A stretch of 64,000 nucleotides of DNA, taken from Arsukibacterium ikkense (GTDB lineage: Bacteria; Pseudomonadota; Gammaproteobacteria; Enterobacterales; Alteromonadaceae). The position numbers were made by a program, and so were the translations under genes. Below are positions 34,171 to 44,439 of this stretch, in pieces. The stretch's first letter is position 1, and the number at the start of each line of letters is the position of its first letter. Below the pieces are notes generated by a model. That model ran no database searches. It saw only the letters and a list, made by a program, of their open reading frames with translations, and was not told the DNA's origin. Where the stretch lies: positions 1 through 64,000 of the forward strand of contig NZ_LAHO01000019.1 in assembly GCF_000987775.1 (NCBI RefSeq). Direction: 5' to 3'.

Positions 34171-36036
34171 ATGGCATTAAATATGACCGATTTCCCGCTG
34201 TTAGCCAAAGCCAATGTGCCAGAGCAACTGCGTCAGTTACCTCAGGACAGCCTACCGGCACTGAGCGCAGAGTTACGCAGTTTTTTATTAAAAACCGTTA
34301 GTCAGAGCAGTGGCCATTTCGCCTCAGGCCTTGGTACCGTTGAGCTGACCGTCGCCCTGCATTACGTTTACAATACGCCGTTTGACCGCTTGATCTGGGA
34401 TGTGGGCCATCAGGCCTATCCACACAAAATTTTAACCGGAAGGCGTGACCAGATGCACAGCATCCGCCAGAAAGAGGGGCTGCATCCTTTTCCATGCCGG
34501 GAAGAAAGTGAATACGACACCCTGACTGTTGGCCATTCCAGCACCTCGATTAGTGCGGCGTTAGGCATGGCCATTGCCGCCAGCCAGGCGAAGAGCAAAC
34601 GCAAAGTGGTCGCGGTGATTGGCGATGGTGCGATAACCGCCGGTATGGCATTTGAAGCGCTGAACCACGCCGGTGAGGTACGCCCCGATATGCTGGTGAT
34701 CTTAAATGACAACGAAATGTCGATTTCAGAGAACGTGGGCGCACTAAACCAATATTTTGCCCGGATATTATCAGGCAGTTTTTATACCAGCCTGCGTGAG
34801 GGGGGAAAGAAAATACTCAGCGGTGTGCCCCCCTTACATGAGCTGGCCAGCCGTGCCGAAGAGCACTTTAAAGGCATGGTAACTCCAGGTACCTTTTTTG
34901 AAGAGCTGGGATTTAATTATATTGGCCCGATTGACGGCCATGATGTGATTACCCTGGCCGATACCATCCGCAATATGCGGAATTTAAAAGGTCCGCAACT
35001 GCTGCATATTGTAACCAAAAAAGGTAAGGGTTATGCGCCAGCAGAAGCCGATCCTATTGGTTACCACGCCGTGGCAAAGTTTGATCCTGATGCCAGTAGT
35101 CAGCCGGTAAAAAAGGCCGGCAAACCGAGTTTTTCCAATATTTTTGGCCGCTGGTTGTGTGATATGGCGACACAGGATGAACGGTTGCAAGGTATTACCC
35201 CGGCCATGCGCGAAGGCTCGGATATGGTGCAATTCTCCAAAAGCTTCCCCAAACGCTATTTTGATGTAGCCATTGCCGAGCAGCATGCCGTTACACTGGC
35301 AGCCGGTATGGCCATTGAAGGTTTAAAACCCGTAGTGGCAATATACTCCAGCTTTTTGCAACGTGGTTATGATCAACTGATCCACGATGTGGCACTGCAA
35401 AACCTCGATGTGCTTTTCGCCATTGACAGGGCCGGTATTGTCGGTGCTGATGGTCCTACGCATCAAGGCGCGTTCGATATCAGCTTTATTCGCTGTATAC
35501 CCAATATGTTGCTGATGGTGCCATCGGATGAAAATGAGTGCCGGCAAATGTTATATACCGGTTACCAGCATCCCGGCCCCGCAGCAGTGCGTTATCCCCG
35601 CGGCATAGGCACGGGCATCGACCCGGAACAGCATATGCAACTGCTGCCTATAGGTAAAGCAAGGGTGGTTCGCCAGGGCAACAAGCTGGCTATTTTAGCC
35701 TTTGGCACGCTACTGGCCAGTTGCCAGGATATTGCCAATGCGCTTGACGCGACCCTGGTCGATATGCGCTTTGTTAAACCGTTAGATAAGCGCTTGCTGC
35801 AGGAGCTGGCGGCAAACCATAGTCATATTGTTACCATAGAAGACAATGCACTGATAGGTGGTGCAGGCTCTGCAGTTAACGATTATCTGCTGCAGCAGGG
35901 CCATAAACTGCAAGTATTAAACTTAGGCCTGCCAGATCAGTTTATTAAACACGGCACTCAGCAGGAAATTTATGCTGAACTGGGTTTAGACAGTTGCGGT
36001 ATCAGCCAGCAAATTACCGCGTTTATCAACCGTTAA
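34171..36036 (+). CDS. dxs: 1-deoxy-D-xylulose-5-phosphate synthase
   Basis: Dxs condenses pyruvate and glyceraldehyde 3-phosphate with thiamine diphosphate, the entry step of the MEP pathway. About 621 residues: TPP motif [31 protein letters not shown], the transketolase-type pyrimidine domain ([18 protein letters not shown]) and the C-terminal domain. The ATG at 34171 has AAAGG eight bases upstream; a TTG six bases earlier is also open. Last gene of the operon that supplies isoprenoid precursors; its thiamine cofactor links it to thiI and thiL nearby. Confidence 0.97.
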   Translation: MALNMTDFPLLAKANVPEQLRQLPQDSLPALSAELRSFLLKTVSQSSGHFASGLGTVELTVALHYVYNTPFDRLIWDVGHQAYPHKILTGRRDQMHSIRQKEGLHPFPCREESEYDTLTVGHSSTSISAALGMAIAASQAKSKRKVVAVIGDGAITAGMAFEALNHAGEVRPDMLVILNDNEMSISENVGALNQYFARILSGSFYTSLREGGKKILSGVPPLHELASRAEEHFKGMVTPGTFFEELGFNYIGPIDGHDVITLADTIRNMRNLKGPQLLHIVTKKGKGYAPAEADPIGYHAVAKFDPDASSQPVKKAGKPSFSNIFGRWLCDMATQDERLQGITPAMREGSDMVQFSKSFPKRYFDVAIAEQHAVTLAAGMAIEGLKPVVAIYSSFLQRGYDQLIHDVALQNLDVLFAIDRAGIVGADGPTHQGAFDISFIRCIPNMLLMVPSDENECRQMLYTGYQHPGPAAVRYPRGIGTGIDPEQHMQLLPIGKARVVRQGNKLAILAFGTLLASCQDIANALDATLVDMRFVKPLDKRLLQELAANHSHIVTIEDNALIGGAGSAVNDYLLQQGHKLQVLNLGLPDQFIKHGTQQEIYAELGLDSCGISQQITAFINR

Positions 36037-36045
36037 TAACAACTC

Positions 36046-36069
36046 GCCAGGCACTTTACAGGGCCTGGC
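36046..36069. terminator. Hairpin between convergent dxs and the GGDEF gene
   Basis: GCCAGGC / GCCTGGC with a ten-base loop, straddling the stop codon of the leftward gene. Weak T tract; works as bidirectional terminator at best. Confidence 0.5.
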
Positions 36070-39000
36070 TGTCTCCCTGTTCAAACCAAACCAGGCCTTC
36101 TGCCAGCAGTTTTTCAATTTGTGCTTCAATATGGGCCGAATCTTCAAACTCAAATGCATCAAGCTGCGAGTCGAAAGCAAGGGTTGCCACCGCATTTTTG
36201 CCATGGTGCTTTACGTGATACAACGCCAGCTCAGCCAGTTGCAACGACACTTCCCAGTTTATTAGCTGTCCACCCAGTAACGGCAATGGATAGCGAGCAT
36301 ATCCAATTGAGCACGTTAGCCTGACAACCTGACCATCTGGTAGCGTAAAGGCTGCCTTGCCAATCTGTTCATTCAAGCGGTAACTGAACTGACGCACCAG
36401 GTCAGTTTGAATATCCCGCAACACCAAGACAAAAGCAGCACCACTGAACCGCACCACATAATCAGAGCCGCGGGTTTCCCGGATCAGCAAACCACTCACT
36501 TGCTGGATCAGGCTATCCCCCGCACTATTACCATACTGATCGTTAACCTGTTTAAAATTATCTAAATCAACATGCAGCAAAGCTATACACTTACCCTGGG
36601 CCTGCATAGATTCGCGATTGCGCTGAAAGTGCTCGATATCTTTCGGTAGTTGCTCAAACATAAAACGGCGGTTGCGCAGACCCGTTAAATTATCTTTATG
36701 GGTTAACTGGCTTAGCTGATCATTTAACTCATTCAACCTGACATTGCTATTTTCCAGCTCCTGGGTGCGTTGCTTAACTAAGCGCTCTAGTTCCAACTGT
36801 TTGTGCAAGGTATTTCGTCTTAGCAGCCACAACACACCGTACAGACAGCAAAGCAATAACAGTAACCACAAGGTTCGGTACAGTAAGGTCTCGTCAAAGC
36901 GCTCTGGGACAACCAGCGTCAACTCCGTCAGATCAGCACTGCGCCAACCATGGCCACTTTGGCTGACCTGCAACTGAAAGATATAATTGCCCGGTGGCAA
37001 ATTGGTATACACCGCCTCTCGCCGCTCACCTACGTCGTGCCAATGGCTGTCAAATCCCTCTAACCGGTAGCGAAACTGCAAGGCATCAGGCTTGATAAAT
37101 TCCAGAGCAGAATAAAGCAAGGTGACATTGCGCTCGTTCATTTCCAGCACCAGCCGTTGCTGACCGGGTACAACCTGATACAGTTGTGTGGTATTAACCT
37201 GCTTAATTTGTGGTTTGAGCACCTGCGCTGTCAGTCTTTTTAAATCGGCCTGCACTGCGATCAAACCGTTCAGGGTCGGAAACCAGTATTCATCCTGCCA
37301 ACGCACAATCTTGGCATGGCCAGCGCCATTGCAGCAGCGATTAGGGCCACTACCCAATTGTCGGTCAAAGGGCGTCAGCACCTCATCAATTACAAATGGT
37401 TGGGTGCTGTCCTGTGGCAAATTGGCCAGCAGCAAGCGGAAGATGCCTTTATGGCTGCTTACCCATACCAACTGTTGTTCATCATCATAACTAAAACCCA
37501 CTGCCGGACCGTGCGGCATGCCATTAGCACTGTGCAGTTGCAACCACTTGTTGTCATGGCGCCGGATAAATATACCGTCATCAATAGTACTGACCAGCAA
37601 ACTACCATCAGGTAAATGCAACAAGGCGAGGATAAAGCTATTGTACAATGGCGAACCTACGCCGAGGCGTTGTAGTTTATTTTGATCATGCTGGTACAAG
37701 CCCCGGGTGGTACCAATGAATAATTGTTCAGGCGTTTGCTGCAGCACGGTAATATTACGCGACTCAAAGTGTTCATTCAGGGGCGAAAACGTCAACTGGT
37801 TGCTGGCAGCATAATACAAGCCTCTGACGCCGCCCAGCCACACCCCGCCGTCTACAGCAGGTTGTACTACTTTAATCGCATTGCCCTGCAAGCTGGGAAA
37901 AGGCACACTGAGTTCACGACTTTGTCGGTTGTATTGTAGCAAACCACTGTCAACCCCAAACCAAAGTACATGAGGTTCAGGCCAGAATAAGTCATTGATT
38001 GTCTGATTGCCCAAAATATCAGCATCCAGTAAAGTCGTAAATTCACCATCTGAATTAAGAATTTGCAGTGCTGATTGACCAGCAATAACCAATTCATTAT
38101 CTGGCGAAACGCCAACACTTCGCACCACAGGATCGGCTAAGCCATTTACTATTCTGCGAATATGACCGGCGGTTGCCCGGTAAATACCATCACTGTAACT
38201 CGCCAGCCAGATGTTGTGCTGTGCATCTTCGAAAATGTCGCTAAACCAGGGCGTGCTGCCCAGTTCAGCACTGGTCACCTTTTGCCAGTGTTGCTGATGC
38301 TGGCGATAAAACAACTTGCGGTACGTTGAAATCCAACTGCCTTGCTGACTATCTTTAAATAACTTATACACCGGGCTATGCTCACCATCGGGTAAGTCAC
38401 ACTTTTTAATCTCAGAGTCTGCGGTTAAATGATAAAAACCACTTTCACTGGCCAGATGTAAGCCCGCCTCAGTAACAGTTAAATCGTAAACCGGGGTTTG
38501 CGCCAATTCCAGCGGCAGTGGATACATCTGCAGTTGCTGGCTGCCGTCAGCGTTCAGCAGCACAATATGCTCAGCGGTGCTGACCCAAATGCCTTCACCT
38601 GCGCGTTCCAGTTGATTGACCTGGCTGCGTACCGCTTCAATCCGGCTGATTTTTCCAGCTCTAATCCGGAACAAATTGTCAGCAGCAACCCACACTTCGT
38701 TCTCGGCCACGGCAATAATTGCGGTAACCTCGGATACGATGGGGTAGCGTTCAAATTTCAGGGTAGCGGGATTAAAGCCAGACAGGCCGGCTTTAGTACC
38801 AACCCAAATGTAACCATTGTTATCGCGTAATAAACGGGTAATAGAGTTACTGGCCAGATGACGGGTGTTATCAGTGGTAAAATGTTCAAATTGCAAACCA
38901 TCAAAGCGGTTAAGGCCATACAAAGTGCCGAGCCACAGATAACCCATATCGTCCTGCGCGACAGAGCGCACAGAGTTACTGGACAAGCCATCATTACTGG

Positions 39001-39142
39001 TCCAATGGCGGATATCAAAGTCATAAACCGACTGCAGCGGCTTGGTGTTGCTACTTACCTGAGCTAACAACACGTCCTGTGGCTCAGCCTTAGCGACCAG
39101 ACTAAACAGTAACCCAACTGCCAGTAGCATTGTTTTTTTCAT
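36056..39142 (-). CDS. Propeller/Y_Y_Y sensor with degenerate GGDEF domain
   Basis: 1028 residues. Signal peptide, two seven-bladed-type propellers of the two-component-regulator kind (repeats such as WLGTLYGLNRFDG, IWVGTKAGLSGFN), a Y_Y_Y domain (about 690-755), one membrane helix (about 775-795), a coiled coil, and a C-terminal GGDEF-type domain. The catalytic motif is SGAAF at residues 900-904 instead of GGDEF, removing both acidic residues, while the RxxD inhibitory site (RGSD, 891-894) and the upstream DLDNFK are kept. It is therefore unlikely to make c-di-GMP and may bind it. The periplasmic half is likely a carbohydrate-type sensor (family inference). Confidence 0.9.
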   Translation of the reverse strand: MKKTMLLAVGLLFSLVAKAEPQDVLLAQVSSNTKPLQSVYDFDIRHWTSNDGLSSNSVRSVAQDDMGYLWLGTLYGLNRFDGLQFEHFTTDNTRHLASNSITRLLRDNNGYIWVGTKAGLSGFNPATLKFERYPIVSEVTAIIAVAENEVWVAADNLFRIRAGKISRIEAVRSQVNQLERAGEGIWVSTAEHIVLLNADGSQQLQMYPLPLELAQTPVYDLTVTEAGLHLASESGFYHLTADSEIKKCDLPDGEHSPVYKLFKDSQQGSWISTYRKLFYRQHQQHWQKVTSAELGSTPWFSDIFEDAQHNIWLASYSDGIYRATAGHIRRIVNGLADPVVRSVGVSPDNELVIAGQSALQILNSDGEFTTLLDADILGNQTINDLFWPEPHVLWFGVDSGLLQYNRQSRELSVPFPSLQGNAIKVVQPAVDGGVWLGGVRGLYYAASNQLTFSPLNEHFESRNITVLQQTPEQLFIGTTRGLYQHDQNKLQRLGVGSPLYNSFILALLHLPDGSLLVSTIDDGIFIRRHDNKWLQLHSANGMPHGPAVGFSYDDEQQLVWVSSHKGIFRLLLANLPQDSTQPFVIDEVLTPFDRQLGSGPNRCCNGAGHAKIVRWQDEYWFPTLNGLIAVQADLKRLTAQVLKPQIKQVNTTQLYQVVPGQQRLVLEMNERNVTLLYSALEFIKPDALQFRYRLEGFDSHWHDVGERREAVYTNLPPGNYIFQLQVSQSGHGWRSADLTELTLVVPERFDETLLYRTLWLLLLLCCLYGVLWLLRRNTLHKQLELERLVKQRTQELENSNVRLNELNDQLSQLTHKDNLTGLRNRRFMFEQLPKDIEHFQRNRESMQAQGKCIALLHVDLDNFKQVNDQYGNSAGDSLIQQVSGLLIRETRGSDYVVRFSGAAFVLVLRDIQTDLVRQFSYRLNEQIGKAAFTLPDGQVVRLTCSIGYARYPLPLLGGQLINWEVSLQLAELALYHVKHHGKNAVATLAFDSQLDAFEFEDSAHIEAQIEKLLAEGLVWFEQGDSQAL

Positions 39143-39174
39143 GTACTCGCCCTGTGCCTGGTACTTAGCGACCG

Positions 39175-39654
39175 TTAATTCAGTAACTGGTAATGCAATA
39201 ATAATTGTAAGATCAGCCAGGCGGGTAGTGCTGCCAGAATATCATCCAGCATAATGCCAAGCCCTCCATGCACTTTTTGATCAAACCAACGAATTGGCCA
39301 GGGCTTTACAATATCAAAGAAACGGAATAATAAGAAACCTGCCACTACGCTTTGCACACTGATGGGTACCAGTAGCATAGTGAGCGCATAACCTATAATT
39401 TCATCCCAGACAATAGCGCCGTGATCGTGCTCACCAACATCGTCTGCAGTTTTACCGCAGATATAAACCCCAAGCACCGTGCCAGCCACCAGAAATGCCA
39501 GATACCAGGTCAGGCCCAACGCCGCAAAGGCCATAATAAAAGGGATCGCAACTAAAGTACCGAAAGTACCAGGCGCTTTGGGCGCCAGGCCTGCACCAAA
39601 GCCCAATGCCAACAAGTGCTGCCAGCGACTAAGTTGAAACCTAACCTTATTCAT
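39175..39654 (-). CDS. pgpA: Phosphatidylglycerophosphatase A
   Basis: PgpA removes phosphate from phosphatidylglycerophosphate in the inner membrane. 159 residues with about four hydrophobic segments and the family motifs GFGAGLAPKAPGTFGTL, VWDEIIGYALTM, FRFFDIVKPWPI. Length is like E. coli (172). Its start overlaps the thiL stop by four bases (ATGA), the usual thiL-pgpA pair. Confidence 0.96.
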   Translation of the reverse strand: MNKVRFQLSRWQHLLALGFGAGLAPKAPGTFGTLVAIPFIMAFAALGLTWYLAFLVAGTVLGVYICGKTADDVGEHDHGAIVWDEIIGYALTMLLVPISVQSVVAGFLLFRFFDIVKPWPIRWFDQKVHGGLGIMLDDILAALPAWLILQLLLHYQLLN

Positions 39655-40613
39655 GGAAAATGCAAAAATCCCTGATGCTGATAGTCAAATGGTTGCTCCC
39701 CGGCTTTTAATTCCAACTTGCCAGTAGCCCCTGTAATGCGACCGATACAGGTAAAGGGCACGCCGTAGGGTGATAATAACACATCAAGGCTACCACGCTT
39801 ACTTTCAGGTACCGTAAACAGAAGCTCATAGTCCTCGCCGCCCGATAAGGCCATTTTAAATGCCACAGGCTGATCACAGCTATCTTTTAACGCTTGTGAT
39901 AACGGCAGCTTGTGCACATCAATATAGGCGCCTACGGCTGAGCGACGCAAAATGTGAGGCAGATCACCGCACAAGCCATCGGAGAGATCCATCGCACTAC
40001 TGGCAACATTACGCAGCGCCTGCCCTAATGCCACTCTGGCTGAAGGGAAGTGAAAGCGCTGCAACAAATGCGCCTGATGCTTTTTACTGGTTTGCGCCTG
40101 GCCCTGACATACTTTTAACCCCAGGGCCGCGTCACCCAGTGTACCAGTAACATAGATATAGTCACCGACTTTGGCACCAGCGCGGGTAATAGCCCGGCCA
40201 CGTGGCACCTGGCCTTTAGCAATCATAGTCAGACTCAGTGGGCCGCGAGTCGTATCGCCTCCCACTAAGCGACAGTTATAATAATCTGCGGTTTCAGCCA
40301 GGCCAGCAGCAAACTGGCGCAGCCAGGCTTCATCGACACTCGGTAAGGTTAAAGCTAACGACAACCAGGCAGGCTCTGCGCCCATCGCCGCTAAGTCGCT
40401 GACATTGACCGTTACTAACTTATGGCCAAGTGCCCGGGGATCAACGTCAGGGAAAAAATGGGTACCACAAACCATGGTATCGGTTGTAACCACTAAATCG
40501 TAGCCATCGCGCATTTGCAGCACCGCACCGTCATCGCCCACGCCAACAATGACATCCTGGCGCGCAATACCAGAGTCAGCAAAGAAGCTGGCGATAAGTT
40601 CAAATTCACCCAT
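39651..40613 (-). CDS. thiL: Thiamine-monophosphate kinase
   Basis: ThiL phosphorylates thiamine phosphate to the cofactor. 320 residues: GVGDDGAVL, TTDTMVCGTHF, the VNVSDLAAMGAEP metal-binding motif, SAMDLSDGLCGDLPHI and GGEDYELLFTV. Length equals E. coli (325). It is translationally coupled to pgpA. A terminator lies between nusB and thiL, eight bases before the ATG, so thiL-pgpA transcription may be lower than the rib genes. Confidence 0.96.
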   Translation of the reverse strand: MGEFELIASFFADSGIARQDVIVGVGDDGAVLQMRDGYDLVVTTDTMVCGTHFFPDVDPRALGHKLVTVNVSDLAAMGAEPAWLSLALTLPSVDEAWLRQFAAGLAETADYYNCRLVGGDTTRGPLSLTMIAKGQVPRGRAITRAGAKVGDYIYVTGTLGDAALGLKVCQGQAQTSKKHQAHLLQRFHFPSARVALGQALRNVASSAMDLSDGLCGDLPHILRRSAVGAYIDVHKLPLSQALKDSCDQPVAFKMALSGGEDYELLFTVPESKRGSLDVLLSPYGVPFTCIGRITGATGKLELKAGEQPFDYQHQGFLHFP

Positions 40614-40620
40614 AGTGTAT

Positions 40621-40643
40621 AAAAAAGCCGACTAACGTCGGCT
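40621..40643 (-). terminator. Terminator between nusB and thiL
   Basis: Stem AGCCGAC / GTCGGCT, loop of four, followed by six T on the minus strand. It lies seven bases before the thiL start. Confidence 0.82.
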
Positions 40644-40648
40644 CTCCG

Positions 40649-41062
40649 TTAGTTGGTTCGCAGTACTCGTACTGCTTTATCCAGAATACCATTGACAAAT
40701 TTATGACTGTCATCGGCAGCGAAGGCCTTCGCCAGCTCAATGGCTTCGTTAATGACCACTTTGTATGGTACATCCAGCCGGTATTTCAGTTCATAGGCAG
40801 AGACCCGCAAGACCGCCTTCTCCACTAAATCGACATCTTCAAACGGCCGCTCCAGATAAGGCTTTAACGCCTCATCCAGCTTGCTATGGTGCAATACCAC
40901 ACCCCGTAAAATATCCTGGAAATAGGCCACATCCAGCTGTTTAACATTATTTTCCAGCAATAACTGCTGTTCAATATCGGCTATCGGATTATGGCTGACC
41001 TGCCAGCTGTAAATCCCTTGTACCGCCAGTGAACGCGATTGACGACGCACATTTGGTTTCAT
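40649..41062 (-). CDS. nusB: Transcription antitermination protein NusB
   Basis: NusB binds boxA RNA with NusE/S10 and supports rRNA antitermination. 137 residues, all helical, with [50 protein letters not shown] and the end [16 protein letters not shown]. Length like E. coli (139). It lies 11 bases after ribH in the usual ribH-nusB order. Confidence 0.97.
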   Translation of the reverse strand: MKPNVRRQSRSLAVQGIYSWQVSHNPIADIEQQLLLENNVKQLDVAYFQDILRGVVLHHSKLDEALKPYLERPFEDVDLVEKAVLRVSAYELKYRLDVPYKVVINEAIELAKAFAADDSHKFVNGILDKAVRVLRTN

Positions 41063-41073
41063 AAATTTTCCTG

Positions 41074-41538
41074 TTACAGCTGGTCCAGCACATTAACCAT
41101 TTCCAATGCCGACATAGCCGCCTCCGCGCCTTTATTGCCAGCTTTGGTACCCGATCGCTCTATTGCCTGCTCTATGCTATCGACCGTTAACACACCAAAG
41201 GCAACCGGCAAGCTATGTGCCAACGCCACCTGGCCAATACCATTGGTACAGCTTCCGGACACATATTCAAAATGCGGCGTACCACCACGGATCACCGCAC
41301 CCAGCGCTATAATAGCATCATACTTTTTGCTGGCAGCAACCTGCTGCACGGCCAGTGGCATTTCAAAAGCGCCTGGGATCCGCACTACCGTAATATCTTG
41401 CTCAGCGACGTTGCCTACCCGTTTTAAGGTATCTATTGCACCTTCTAACAAGCTTTCTACGATAAAACCGTTGAATCGTGCCACGACTAACGCGAACTTC
41501 TTGCCTTTGGCTACATAGCCGGCTTCAATCACTTGCAT
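41074..41538 (-). CDS. ribH: 6,7-dimethyl-8-ribityllumazine synthase
   Basis: RibH condenses the ribityl-uracil with 3,4-dihydroxybutanone phosphate. 154 residues with [44 protein letters not shown] (the catalytic histidine is in HFEYV) and [16 protein letters not shown]. It is next to ribBA, which makes the four-carbon substrate. Riboflavin synthase, the enzyme that would use its product, is not in the cluster. Confidence 0.97.
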   Translation of the reverse strand: MQVIEAGYVAKGKKFALVVARFNGFIVESLLEGAIDTLKRVGNVAEQDITVVRIPGAFEMPLAVQQVAASKKYDAIIALGAVIRGGTPHFEYVSGSCTNGIGQVALAHSLPVAFGVLTVDSIEQAIERSGTKAGNKGAEAAMSALEMVNVLDQL

Positions 41539-41614
41539 GGTAAATCCTCTCGAATCTGGGGCTGCAAAAATCAGCCGCGCATAGTATCACAAAAACGCAC
41601 ATTCGGCATCGCAG

Positions 41615-42724
41615 TTATTCTGACACATAGTCCACAACTTCCAGGCCAAAACCCGACAGAGCATGGTATTTTTTAGGCTGGCTTAGCAAGCGCATTTTTT
41701 TCACGCCCAGACTGGCCAGAATTTGTGAGCCCACCCCCACATTACGCGATGTGCCCTTCCACGGCGCCGTTTTCGGTTGCTCGCCTTTATCCTCGGCTTC
41801 AAAAGCTTGCACCATACGCACCAGCTCTGCGGTAGATTCATGTTTACCCAGCAATACCAGCACACCGCCTTCATCGGCGATCCGTTTCATGGCGGTATGC
41901 AAAGGGAAACTACGATTGGCAGCACGATCAGCTAACAGTAAATCGGAAAACGTATTGTGTAAATGCACTCTGACCAGGGTTGGCGCTTCCGCTTTAATTT
42001 CACCTTTGACTAACGCGAAATGCAGTTGATTATCGATGGTATCTTTAAAAGTCACCAGCTGAAAATCGCCCACTTCAGTTGCCAGCTGACAGGTAGCTAC
42101 TTTTTCAATGGTGGTTTCATTTAAATTTCGATATTCAATTAAATCAGCAATAGTGCCAATTTTAATATTATGTTCGCGGGCAAAAACTTCCAAATCAGGC
42201 CGCCTGGCCATAGTGCCATCATCGTTCAGTATTTCCACGATGACCGCTGCCGGCTCCAACCCTGCCAGCCGGGCTAAATCGCAGCCAGCTTCAGTATGAC
42301 CAGCCCGCACCAGCACCCCACCATCCTGCGCCATTAACGGAAAAATGTGCCCAGGCTGGACGATATCTGCCGGGCTGGCATCGCGCGCTACCGCAGCCTT
42401 AACCGTACGCGCCCGGTCAGCCGCGGAAATGCCTGTGGTAACCCCTTCTGCCGCTTCAATGGACACGGTAAAGTTGGTCGCGAAGGGCGATTTATTAGCA
42501 TCGACCATCAACGGCAAGTGTAATTGCTGACAACGCTTTTTACTTAGTGTCAGACAAATCAGGCCGCGGCCATGTTTTGCCATAAAATTGATGGCTTCAG
42601 GCGTGACATAATCAGCCGCCATCACCAGATCGCCTTCGTTCTCGCGATCTTCGTCATCCATCAATACCACCATCTTGCCCTGACGAATGTCTTCAATAAT
42701 TTCAGCAGGTGTATTCAGTTGCAT
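41615..42724 (-). CDS. ribB: RibBA-type protein, DHBP synthase with decayed cyclohydrolase II half
   Basis: 369 residues. The N-terminal half (to about 200) is 3,4-dihydroxy-2-butanone 4-phosphate synthase with the acidic loop [11 protein letters not shown] and the histidine in [15 protein letters not shown]. The C-terminal half has the GTP cyclohydrolase II fold, but the zinc region is [20 protein letters not shown], without the cysteines found at CLTGDVFGSLRCDCG in active RibA. This half is probably inactive. GTP cyclohydrolase II must then come from another gene. Between ribD and ribH; 81 bases separate it from ribD. Confidence 0.9.
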   Translation of the reverse strand: MQLNTPAEIIEDIRQGKMVVLMDDEDRENEGDLVMAADYVTPEAINFMAKHGRGLICLTLSKKRCQQLHLPLMVDANKSPFATNFTVSIEAAEGVTTGISAADRARTVKAAVARDASPADIVQPGHIFPLMAQDGGVLVRAGHTEAGCDLARLAGLEPAAVIVEILNDDGTMARRPDLEVFAREHNIKIGTIADLIEYRNLNETTIEKVATCQLATEVGDFQLVTFKDTIDNQLHFALVKGEIKAEAPTLVRVHLHNTFSDLLLADRAANRSFPLHTAMKRIADEGGVLVLLGKHESTAELVRMVQAFEAEDKGEQPKTAPWKGTSRNVGVGSQILASLGVKKMRLLSQPKKYHALSGFGLEVVDYVSE

Positions 42725-42805
42725 AAAAACCCTTGTTAAATAAAGCCACGTTAGGGCGATATAGCCGTGCCCGCAACACTGGCGGGAAAAGCGGTTAAAA
42801 AATTA

Positions 42806-43927
42806 CTACGTTGTCAGCGTTGCCGTCAGCCTGATATCAGGCCCCAACCGGCTAACATCGGTAAACTCGAAACGTCTGGCCTGCGCCAACTCGGTTAATT
42901 CTGGTAACAGCGCCAGTGCTTTTGCCTGCGGCCCTAACAGTACTGGCGCCTGATACAGGATAAATTCATCCACCAGCTGTTGTTGCAATAAGGCCCCCGC
43001 AAGCATAGCGCCGGCTTCAACCCAGATACTTCGCACCTGTGCGGCGGCAAGCGTATACAACAACGCCGTTAAATCAAAATAAGCATCCGCTGCCAGTGGT
43101 ATTGCTTGTTGCTGTACCTGTGCAGGCATCTTGCGCGTAGTTTGGCCGGGGCTGATACACAGTAAAATTGGCCCCGGCAGGCTAAACAGCGGCTCGCTGC
43201 CGGTCAACTGCTGACGCCGGTCCAGAATGACTCTTAACGGCTGGCGCAATTGGCCATTTTGCAAGGTAGTAATCTGCCTGCCGGTGGTTAACTGTCGTAC
43301 ATTCAGGCGGGCGCTATCTGCCAGTACCGTACTGGCGGTCGATAATATGGCACTACTTTGCGCTCGGCACAGTTGCACATCGGCTCTGGCTTCCGGGCTG
43401 GTTAACCATTGGCTCTGCCCATTGGCCAATGCTGTACGACCATCAATACTGGCCGCCAGTTTTAATGTAAGCCACGGCCGCTGTCGCTCCATGGCACTTA
43501 AAAAACCGCGGTTTAATGCCCGGGCCTCTGCGTGCATTAAACCGCTACTTACGGCTACCCCGGCTTGCTGTAATAATGTCACCCCTTTACCAGCCACCAA
43601 GGGATTAGGATCAGGCATCGCAATCACCACCCGGCTTATCCCTGCGGCAATTAACGCCTCAGCACAGGGCGGTGTACGGCCATAATGGCTGCATGGCTCC
43701 AGTGTGACGTAACAGGTAGCCCCCCTGGCCTTGTTGCCGGCCTCTGCCAGCGCATACACTTCAGCATGACCCTGCCCGGCCTGATGATGATAGCCGCTAC
43801 CCACCACCTCGCCTTGTTGCACAATGACCGCACCCACATTAGGGTTGGGGTCTGAAGTAAAACGGCCGTTAGCGGCAAGTTGCAGCGCTAGCGCCATAAA
43901 CTGATGATCCGCTGCGCTAAAGGCCAC
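42806..43927 (-). CDS. ribD: Bifunctional riboflavin deaminase-reductase RibD
   Basis: RibD deaminates and reduces the pyrimidine intermediate of riboflavin. 373 residues: deaminase zinc site HAEVYALAEAG and CYVTLEPCSHYGRTPPCAEALI, then the reductase domain (ASIDGRTALANGQSQWLTSPEARAD). The start is GTG at 43927, overlapping the nrdR stop by one base (TAGTG), so the two are coupled. Length is as usual. Confidence 0.95.
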   Translation of the reverse strand: MAFSAADHQFMALALQLAANGRFTSDPNPNVGAVIVQQGEVVGSGYHHQAGQGHAEVYALAEAGNKARGATCYVTLEPCSHYGRTPPCAEALIAAGISRVVIAMPDPNPLVAGKGVTLLQQAGVAVSSGLMHAEARALNRGFLSAMERQRPWLTLKLAASIDGRTALANGQSQWLTSPEARADVQLCRAQSSAILSTASTVLADSARLNVRQLTTGRQITTLQNGQLRQPLRVILDRRQQLTGSEPLFSLPGPILLCISPGQTTRKMPAQVQQQAIPLAADAYFDLTALLYTLAAAQVRSIWVEAGAMLAGALLQQQLVDEFILYQAPVLLGPQAKALALLPELTELAQARRFEFTDVSRLGPDIRLTATLTT

Positions 43928-44379
43928 TATTGCTCTCCTAAGCGGGCAATTTCCTCGCCAAACTCACGAATATCTTTGAACGAGCGATACACTGAAGCAA
44001 AACGGACGTATGCCACCTTATCCACTTTCACCAGTTCATCCATAATCAGATTGCCCAGCATATTGCTGGCCAGTTCACGCTCGCCTGTGGCGCGCAGTTG
44101 CGATTTAATTTTCTGAATCAGTTGTTCTATCTGCTCGGTTGAGACCGGCCGCTTTTCCAGCGATCTTAATAAACCGTTACGCAGTTTATCTTCATTAAAA
44201 GGCTCGCGTGAGCCATCCCGTTTAATGATCCTGGGCATCACCAATTCGGCGGCTTCAAAGGTGGTAAAGCGCTCATGACAGGCCAGGCACTCCCGGCGGC
44301 GGCGCACCTGATGGCCGTCTGCCACCAGGCGCGAATCAATCACCTTGGTGTCATCAGCATTACAAAAGGGACAATACAT
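43927..44379 (-). CDS. nrdR: Transcriptional repressor NrdR
   Basis: NrdR represses ribonucleotide reductase genes, sensing ATP/dATP. 150 residues with the N-terminal zinc ribbon CPFC and CLAC ([34 protein letters not shown]) and the ATP-cone domain ([33 protein letters not shown]). It heads the rib cluster as in most gammaproteobacteria. Confidence 0.97.
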   Translation of the reverse strand: MYCPFCNADDTKVIDSRLVADGHQVRRRRECLACHERFTTFEAAELVMPRIIKRDGSREPFNEDKLRNGLLRSLEKRPVSTEQIEQLIQKIKSQLRATGERELASNMLGNLIMDELVKVDKVAYVRFASVYRSFKDIREFGEEIARLGEQ

Positions 44380-44396
44380 AGGCAGTTCTCAGAGAT

Positions 44397-44420
44397 AAAA
44401 ATGGCCGCAAATGCGGCCAT
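44397..44420 (-). terminator. Terminator of glyA
   Basis: ATGGCCGCA / TGCGGCCAT stem with a two-base loop (44401-44420) and TTTTATCT following on the minus strand, between glyA and nrdR. Confidence 0.82.
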
Positions 44421-44439
44421 AATAGCACTAATTTAACGC

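Noticed and set aside
41039..41518. 159-codon plus-strand frame across ribH
   Set aside because: Shadow frame; ribH on the minus strand explains the conservation.
42725..42805. Possible FMN riboswitch before ribBA
   Set aside because: The gap is only 81 bases and lacks the AGGATA and GGGGTGAA-type conserved parts.
43227..43685. 152-codon plus-strand frame across ribD
   Set aside because: Antisense shadow of a conserved enzyme; no family resemblance.
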